Both the position numbers and the translations under genes were made by a program. Source: Icerya purchasi (lineage: Eukaryota; Arthropoda; Insecta; Hemiptera; Monophlebidae). From it: a stretch of 64,000 nt of DNA. This document shows positions 58,363 to 64,000 of this stretch, in pieces (position 1 is the first letter of the stretch; each line of letters opens with the position of its first letter). The DNA is taken from the NCBI GenBank assembly GCA_039619475.1, contig CM077116.1, forward strand, positions 198,795,117 through 198,859,116. Direction: 5' to 3'. The notes beneath the pieces are model-generated. The model saw nothing but the letters and a program-made list of their open reading frames with translations, was not told where the DNA came from and did not search any database.

Positions 58363-59661
58363 TCAAGAAGATGAAAGGAATTGATTAGACAGAAGATTAG
58401 AGAGTGAGTTTACAAAGGTGGAGGTAGTAGGAATATTGTGGTTCGCGAGGAGTTCTATAATCGAGGATGATAAATTGCGACTATTGTTTGTTGAGTTGTT
58501 GGTAGAAGATTTCTGATTTTCAGTCAAATAAGGATTGGAATTTTTAACGGCCCACCCATTAGAAGGAAGCGGAGAACGTTTGGAAGGAAGAGGCGGAAAT
58601 TGAGGAACAGGTTTCGTGGCATGATGCTTTTGACTGGATTTGTAAAAGTATTTATTTTTTCTATTGTCAGATTGCACTGGAGGAGAAAATCGGGAAGGCA
58701 AAAAGTTTTTAGGTTTGTTAGTAGTGAAGGGGTTATAGGCTGCAGCACGATCGGCGTATGAAAAGGCAGCAGAAGATAAGGATTTGGATTTGAAGGAATT
58801 GGCTTCTTTAAAAGATATGTTCTCGAACGCCATAATCTTTTTAATTTCTTTTTGGCGAATCCATTCTGAACACCGTCGATTATTTGGGAAGTGCTGACCT
58901 TTACAATTGCGACAGGTTAGGAGAAGGTTAATATTGGAGCACCCTGAAATGGAATGCTTATCAGAACAGTGCGAACAGATAATGGATGCACTACGGCATT
59001 GTTTCGCTATATGACCAAACAGGAAACAGTGGAAACATTGATTGGGTAGTCTGACGCTCGGCGCAACGTTAAAAATTAGCCTAAAGGTAGGAACAGATTT
59101 CGGAAGCTGATTTCCTTCAAACTTTATTTCTACTGATTGCGTGATAATTTTAACTCCATCCTTTGTTTTGAAAATACGCCTAATAGAAGCTACGGGAATA
59201 GAGGATCCTAAGCCTTCCACGATTTCTTCTTCAGAAATTGAAGAATAGACTCCAAAAATTATGCCAAAACGATATAATAAGTTCATGGAATTAAATGCTT
59301 TCAGTTTATTGTTTTCAAAAAATTTACTGTTAGCTAAAAAGGAGTTGGCATCGAATATATTGGAAAAAGAAAGTGATATGCGATTTCTACCTTGAGGTTG
59401 TATTTTGGAGCATTTGGCGGATATCTTGAACAAACATTTGGCAATTGCTAAGGGATGCATATTACCAAAATTTTTGTCATTGGACTCACTTTCAAGAGAA
59501 ATTTGATATGGACCTGGATGGTTGTACGGAAAGGATAAAAGAGATTCTACTTTATTTGATTTTTGCGGAATACTTGAATGAGGAGATAATTTTCTTTTAG
59601 GTGTTGCACGTTCGGTGGCGGTTGAAGAGGATGTAGAGGGGATGTTATTGATGATGGACAT
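58363..59661 (-). CDS. I7 ORF1, Gag-like zinc-knuckle protein (432 aa, intact)
   Basis: An uninterrupted frame for the LINE RNA-binding protein. The N-terminus is S/T-rich. Residues about 50-200 form a conserved region seen in I2 ORF1, and the first part resembles I2 in spacing (KCLFKISAKC, RNRISLSFSN). Three zinc knuckles span residues 209-264: CFHC with H217 and C222, CSHC with H236 and C241, CRNC with H257 and C264. The C-terminus is S/N/P-rich and ends ELLANHNIPTTS and LLSNQFLSSS. It lies upstream of a dead ORF2. The intact state may be chance, since the partner is badly decayed. Confidence 0.88.
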   Translation of the reverse strand: MSIINNIPSTSSSTATERATPKRKLSPHSSIPQKSNKVESLLSFPYNHPGPYQISLESESNDKNFGNMHPLAIAKCLFKISAKCSKIQPQGRNRISLSFSNIFDANSFLANSKFFENNKLKAFNSMNLLYRFGIIFGVYSSISEEEIVEGLGSSIPVASIRRIFKTKDGVKIITQSVEIKFEGNQLPKSVPTFRLIFNVAPSVRLPNQCFHCFLFGHIAKQCRSASIICSHCSDKHSISGCSNINLLLTCRNCKGQHFPNNRRCSEWIRQKEIKKIMAFENISFKEANSFKSKSLSSAAFSYADRAAAYNPFTTNKPKNFLPSRFSPPVQSDNRKNKYFYKSSQKHHATKPVPQFPPLPSKRSPLPSNGWAVKNSNPYLTENQKSSTNNSTNNSRNLSSSIIELLANHNIPTTSTFVNSLSNLLSNQFLSSS

Positions 59662-60104
59662 AATCTCTTGGTTGGAAGGTGTGGAACCTGTTGATCAAAT
59701 GATTGGTATAGAAAACGTTGGTGGCGCGGAGGTGTGAGGAAAAATATTGGGTGGAGGAGGAGGCGGAGGGGGTTTATTCCTCCCGACTGGCGGCGAGTGG
59801 GGAACCATCGTTACGACGATGATTCCCTACACTCGTGTTTATGATGATGCGGAAGGAAATAAAACTTAAATTAAATGTAAACACGTAAATGGAAGGTTGC
59901 AAATACAAATGAAAAAGCGGCTATAAGGTATGAACAAGTAAAATTAAAACCTAGAAAACGGAAATTAGTGTAACGAAGCTTTTATGTCAGATTAGATAAA
60001 TGCAATAAGTACACCACAGTTAAATCCGAGTAAGCTGATTAGAGATAACAATCGGCGTTTCGAATTAACAATAACGCGGAGAGACAACAACTTATCGCAC
60101 TGTT

Positions 60105-60350
60105 TAACAACTGAAAGTTCCTTTATCCGAAATATTAGCGACCGGCAGCAAATTGAAAGATCGATTGCGAACATTACAATAACTGCATTAACCTGGACCG
60201 GGGTTTTTTATATATAACCTTTTTATAATTTTTTTTTTTTCTGAACTTACGAATGAAGCACATTTACCAAAACGAAAATACGAATAGGTCTGAATAACTC
60301 GGAACTCGAAAAACATAAAATAAATGGTTGATGCACTTATTGTAATGTTG
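60105..60350. repeat. Copy of repeat X, part 2, with inverted piece
   Basis: 60105-60192 matches the reverse complement of 3830-3905 and so continues 53985-54275. 60250-60350 matches 3760-3870 in direct orientation. As a result 60170-60192 (attacaataactgcattaacc) is an inverted copy of 60326-60348 (ggttgatgcacttattgtaat). Confidence 0.6.
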
Positions 60351-60584
60351 TATGTTATTCGTGTTCAGAGTAATTGTCCACTTACCACATCTGTTATTAT
60401 CATCTAATTGTTATTAAATCGCACTCATTCACATTCTAGCTGTGTAGGCCTAATTTTACGATTTCATTAAATTTGTGGAAAAAAATTTTAAGTTTCACGA
60501 GTTGCACTTGTTTTTTGATTTTGCTTTGGGCAATAGTAGAAAATTAAAATATCGAAAAAACGTTAGTAGACAAGCCAATGTTCA

Positions 60585-60613
60585 GGCAGGACAGCGTCTG
60601 CCGGGTCCGCTAG
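60585..60613 (+). other. Helitron 3' terminus: hairpin and CTAG
   Basis: GGCAG (60585-60589) pairs with CTGCC (60598-60602), followed by gggtccg and CTAG (60610-60613). The next base is the host T. This is the canonical Helitron 3' end, which serves as the rolling-circle termination signal. Confidence 0.8.
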
Positions 60614-61333
60614 TAGGTTAATAAAACTTGCTGATGCAACTGAATACATTTTTATTAACCTACGACTATCTCTAAATATTTGACTAGACCAGCTGAAGCA
60701 TAATATTTTTGGAAACAATTCATTTCACTTTCCCCGTTAGAACTACCTTGTCAGTGAGTACAGAACATTTCTTAAAAGGCATCATGTGTTGATGTGTTAT
60801 AAATTCTTTCTTCTTGTTTAATTTGAAAATATTCTATCACAATGAAATTCACTGATATCTTCAAATCTAATCTTTTAGAAATTTGAAGCAAGTCAAAATC
60901 GTTAGAATTGAATCAAAAGACTAGCTAAGTTATCATCTCATTCACTGTTACAATTCCTATATTACATCAATTCCTGTTTAATACTTCAACATTTCAGTCA
61001 TAATAAACTGCACTTATGTAACTAGCTGGTCCATAAAGTGTGTTCTGCATAGTACTTCTATTTTTTCAACATATTTATTATTTTTCATTTAGAATTTATA
61101 GAATAATTGTATTTGCTATATTAAATGTTTCAAACTGAAATGTGATGTATAAAAAAAATTAATCGTACTTATATCAGCAGGCTAAAACATACTTAATATA
61201 CGAAACTAATAAACAGAATTTAATGTAACAGACATAAATTTTCTGAATCAAAAAAAGAAATTGACTATGAAAATTTTAGATTAATTATGTCATAGGTAAA
61301 TTTGTATTGTGTAAAACCACTGAACACAGTGGA
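60614..61333. repeat. Macrosatellite segment
   Basis: It resumes the exact block broken at 51439 and continues through the gactagaccagctg block to actgaacacagt, where C8 begins. No gene is present. Confidence 0.8.
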
Positions 61334-62470
61334 AGTTATGTATAAACATAAATAAATCAAAAGTATTACACATTGGGAATGGTTCTAAATATAAAATACG
61401 CGATCCGCGAATTATCCTCCACAGTAACAATTGCATTCATGAGCTTCACGTAAATACCAACACCCATTTATGTCCTTGTCCACCGTTAAAAAACGTAAAT
61501 GACTTTAAATATTTAGGTGTATATATAGATAAATCCTTGAATTGGAAAAAAACACATTTTAAGTTTAAACTCAAAAATAAGACAGATAATTCCAGCTTTA
61601 TATAAAATAAAGCAGGTATTATCATATCGAATACTACGTATATACTATAACTCAATTATAATGTCTAGAATTTTTTATGGAATTCAAATATGGGGCGAGG
61701 CTAAGAAAACTGAAATAAATAAAATAAGTAAAATACAAAAGAGGTGTTTGAAACTCATACTCCCCTATTGGAAGCAAAACGTCCCTGGATCAACATGGTG
61801 GAAGGAAAACAATGAAATGTCCCCCAAGATGTACTATTACTATTACAGACTACTAGAATTTAACGTCAATAATATAAAATTACCATCTAGGCAAAAAACT
61901 CGATTGACAAGAAACCAAAATAATACATACTACATCTATCCTCGTGGGGTAAATCTGCGAATTGATAATATGGATGATTCGATTTTAATTAAATTAATAA
62001 GTACAATCCCGAATCATATATTAGAGGAAAAAAGAATTGGCGTGTGGAAAAAGGAGGTGGAAAATTGGTTAAAGGAATGATGCAAAGATTGAACAACAAG
62101 CTACGTTCTGAATCTCTCTACCTTTTAATGCCCCTTTCTTCATACGTTTTTGTTTTTGACTTCCTAGTGTCTTTACCGGACATTAAGTCGTAAAGAAGAT
62201 TATGTTTTCCCATTTTAAATATTGAACTGTCGGCATGTGATAATGTACAGACACGTATTACGGGGCGTGTTACGTAGTTGCATGCGTATATATATTTATA
62301 CTTAATCTTAACGCTAGAGTACTAATATTATGAGTATAGAATAAGTTAAGATAAATTATAATTTTTGTATTGTATATATTTTTTGAATAAACGTTAATAA
62401 GAGTGTCGGGCACTCACACAATGAGCATATTTGCCCTGTGAGACCCACAAGTTATTTCAAAAAAAAAAAT
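61334..62470 (+). pseudogene. C8: 5'-truncated CR1/Jockey-like LINE ORF2 end
   Basis: A plus-strand copy related to C4. From about 61350 the frame reads NKSKVLHIGN, then NDFKYLGVYIDKSLNWK (RT thumb), with a frame break near 61570. The open 139-codon end (61661-62080) has SRIFYGIQIWGEAKK, KRCLKLILPYW and the C-terminal HILEEKRIGVWKKEVENWL. There is no RNase H or zinc finger. The 3' UTR of about 380 bp ends with a GAGTG/CACTC mini-hairpin near 62401 and poly-A at 62458-62470. Satellite resumes at ttaaattgac. I see no clear target duplication. Confidence 0.8.
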
Positions 62471-63073
62471 TAAATTGACTTCGAACTCGTAAGAACGATT
62501 CATTATTTTAGAAATATGATTTATTATCAGTTAAGGAATATTGTCATAATAAATTGGTATATCTTAAGCTATTTATGATTGCTGTTAAGTATTCCTTCAG
62601 TTTAGTTTCAGCTAACTATTAGGGAATACAATGTATTATGTCTTCAAACATAAATCATTACTTTGAGATTCCTTTTAATTCCATTTTTGTTCAATAAGAT
62701 TATTCCATGTAAGAGTAAATTTCATAAAGAATTTTATATGTAACATCAGTTTGCTAAAATTACTAAGAGACCTGAAATTAAACTAACATCTGGCTAATAG
62801 CTAATAACTGGAGAAGCTTATTCGAATCAAAATGCTATTCCTCTACACTACCTTCTAAAAACGCAGATATAATCAGGTATATATGAAGCAGGGGATTTTC
62901 ATATTTAGATTGGCAATAATTAGACGGACATCATGTTGCTGCATTGTTTTTCTTTCTATTTGATAACTATGTCTTACAAGTGATCCTGAACCTCTTGTTT
63001 TGATGACAAGATTTAGAGAAATTAACATTTGGTAAGCGTCAAGATATATATGTAAAAAAGCGCTTTAAAGATA
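62471..63073. repeat. Macrosatellite segment
   Basis: It contains the marker block of unit positions 1710-1920 and continues to the atatatatgtaaaa block, where the MITE is inserted at TA. A deletion near 62930 removes about 200 bp of the unit. No gene is present. Confidence 0.78.
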
Positions 63074-63701
63074 GCTATTAAATATTAAAGCTGGCATATC
63101 CAAGAGTCCAAAGTACACCCCAATTCCTCATTTGAAACCCAAATTAACCCCAATTCCTGTCCCAAAGCCCAAATCTCCCTTTCCCGCATATTCCCTCGAT
63201 TTTATTTTTTTCCATATACATTCTCTCTTCTATGGTCTTTTCCTTTCCCATTCCATTTCCATCAACCTGCTTTGGGTTCAAAGTCATTCGGGTATTGATG
63301 GTAACGAGACGGTGGATTGGTTTTCAAAATTAATCCAAGTATATTATTTTATTTTCCATAGTTCTAAAGTTCCCCCCACCCCCAAAAAAATTAAATATCT
63401 CGTATTATTTTTTTTCAAGTATGCCATAGTCCAAGCCACTATGAAAGTGTATGTCCGTACACACACGCGCATACTCTACATATACATATCCTATTATAAA
63501 CCTTAAAAAAGTAATAACTGTATATTTTATTTTTTGATCTCCAAATTTTTTTAAATCCTTTCGTAATGACATCTTTATAAAAATACATGTTCAGTCCACG
63601 TGTTATTTCCGGGGCGGGAATCGGGGTGAATTTTGGGCTCCAAAACTGGAATTGGGGTACAATTTGGACTCCTGGCTGTGCCAGCTGTTACATTTATTAG
63701 C
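63074..63701. mobile_element. TIR element (MITE-like) with TA duplication and internal LINE fragment
   Basis: Inverted ends about 90 bp long with several mismatches lie at about 63074-63163 and 63612-63701. Both read AGCTGGCA, GAGTCCAAA and CCCCAATTCC in inverted register. TA is present at 63072-63073 and 63702-63703. Satellite fits together outside. The interior includes a non-LTR RNase H fragment. TA duplication suggests the Tc1/mariner superfamily. There is no transposase, so it is non-autonomous. Confidence 0.72.
63180..63345 (+). pseudogene. LINE RNase H fragment inside the MITE
   Basis: The plus frame reads YSLDFIFFHIHSLFYG, then INLLWVQSHSGIDGNETVDW. It matches the RNase H segment of I5 (ADLFILRIRSLIHT, EMLWVPSHMGIEGNEMADS). 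It holds only the last catalytic Asp region and decays after about 63345. No poly-A follows it, so it is more likely captured or internal-deletion DNA than a fresh LINE insertion (inference). Confidence 0.7.
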
Positions 63702-64000
63702 TACTTATAAATTCTTCATACTCCACTACTCACAAATATGCATCCAATGCAACACACTAACCGGTGTAGCCATCACAATTATGCTAATATATTCATACAT
63801 TAATACTTTCTAAGAACTTTATTTTGCTGCTTTGAACTATAATTTTCACCAAATTGGAAAATTCTTGAACTGTAATATTCTTGTAATTTAATTGTTTCCA
63901 AGTACACTTTAGTACGACATAAACCAATATTTTTTATTAATGTATAACAAATTTATTTTTGATTACTAATTTATATAATTTTTATTTTATGAAATCCATA
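63702..64000. repeat. Macrosatellite segment, runs off the window edge
   Basis: The cacaaatatgcatccaatgc block and the cgacataaaccaat block follow in order, so the array continues beyond the window. No gene is present. Confidence 0.8.

Larger units (their letters stand above)
55085..60103 (-). mobile_element. I7: near full-length I-like LINE with RNase H
   Basis: Poly-T at about 55094-55115 marks the 3' end and repeat X resumes at about 60105, which places the 5' end near 60103. ORF1 (59661-58363) is intact. ORF2 (57862-55180) is decayed and shortened. A tandem repeat lies between the ORFs. The 5' UTR is about 440 bp. I5 and I7 lie tail to tail in one X target. A G-run (about 56583-56597 on the plus strand as C) interrupts ORF2. 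Confidence 0.82.
51440..60613 (+). mobile_element. Helitron-bounded block, 9.17 kb, filled with nested insertions
   Basis: The block starts with TC (51440) after A and ends with CTAG (60610-60613) before T. In intact monomers the host reads ttttataggtcaataaaa, so insertion was exactly between A and T with no duplication, the Helitron rule. A 5-bp-stem hairpin lies 7 nt before the CTAG. The 5' terminal region (51440-51744) contains tctatatatat and a ctccgaaactatccatccg block of a kind widespread at Helitron-like ends in insects. No Rep-helicase is visible. Much of the length is later insertions: a possible LTR, I6, I5 and I7. It is probably non-autonomous. Confidence 0.8.

Noticed and set aside
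1..64000. A novel host defence or biosynthetic system
   Set aside because: No host-type protein domain was found; all recognisable proteins are transposon ORF1, ORF2 or transposases.

Overview
The window looks like repeat-rich heterochromatin from an arthropod, most likely an insect. It is strongly A+T-rich, I recognise no host gene, and all recognisable coding sequence belongs to transposable elements of insect-typical lineages: Jockey-like and I/R1-like LINEs, mariner, Tc1, a Helitron and a hAT-like MITE. I cannot name the order or species from sequence alone. Lineage names rest on motifs read by eye, not on database searches.

The background is one long tandem repeat (macrosatellite) with a monomer of about 2.55 kb. 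Landmarks of monomer 1 (1-2550) return in the same order throughout the window: 2551-3660, 9562-14460, 19037-19802, 25798-28037, 29358-30706, 38346-42790, 44531-44575, 44895-47395, 49551-51439, 60614-61333, 62471-63073 and 63702-64000. Monomers are clearly diverged, and many carry deletions. Some deletion junctions recur in matching order at 11.4/12.5/13.3 kb and 30.7/38.7/41.0 kb, which suggests a multi-monomer block was duplicated before later insertions.

Insertions, left to right. A SINE (3330-3640). An unnamed repeat X (3661-5157). A nearly intact Jockey-type LINE, J1 (5169-9550, one premature stop). A SINE relative (10395-10647). A composite block (14461-19036) with two R1/I-like LINE remnants (R10, R11) and an ORF1 fragment. 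A full-length RNase H-bearing LINE, I2, on the minus strand (19803-25797), open apart from three nonsense codons. An apparently intact mariner-like element (28038-29357). A triple nest at 30709-38345: Tc1 containing LINE C4 containing LINE I3. A SINE (40374-40585). A palindrome-ended DNA element carrying a 286-bp tandem repeat (42791-44530). A hAT-like MITE (44576-44894). LINE R9 next to a mariner fragment (47404-49550). A 9.2-kb Helitron-bounded block (51440-60613) containing a possible solo LTR, LINE pieces I6 and I5, and LINE I7. LINE C8 (61334-62470). A TA-flanked MITE that contains a LINE RNase H fragment (63074-63701).

There is no operon or host pathway here. The sequence records successive insertions into a satellite array, with mixed strand, ages from intact to heavily decayed, and nesting that gives relative order. 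Frames likely to encode protein today are the mariner transposase (28144-29253), J1 ORF1 (5365-6696) and I7 ORF1 (58363-59661).
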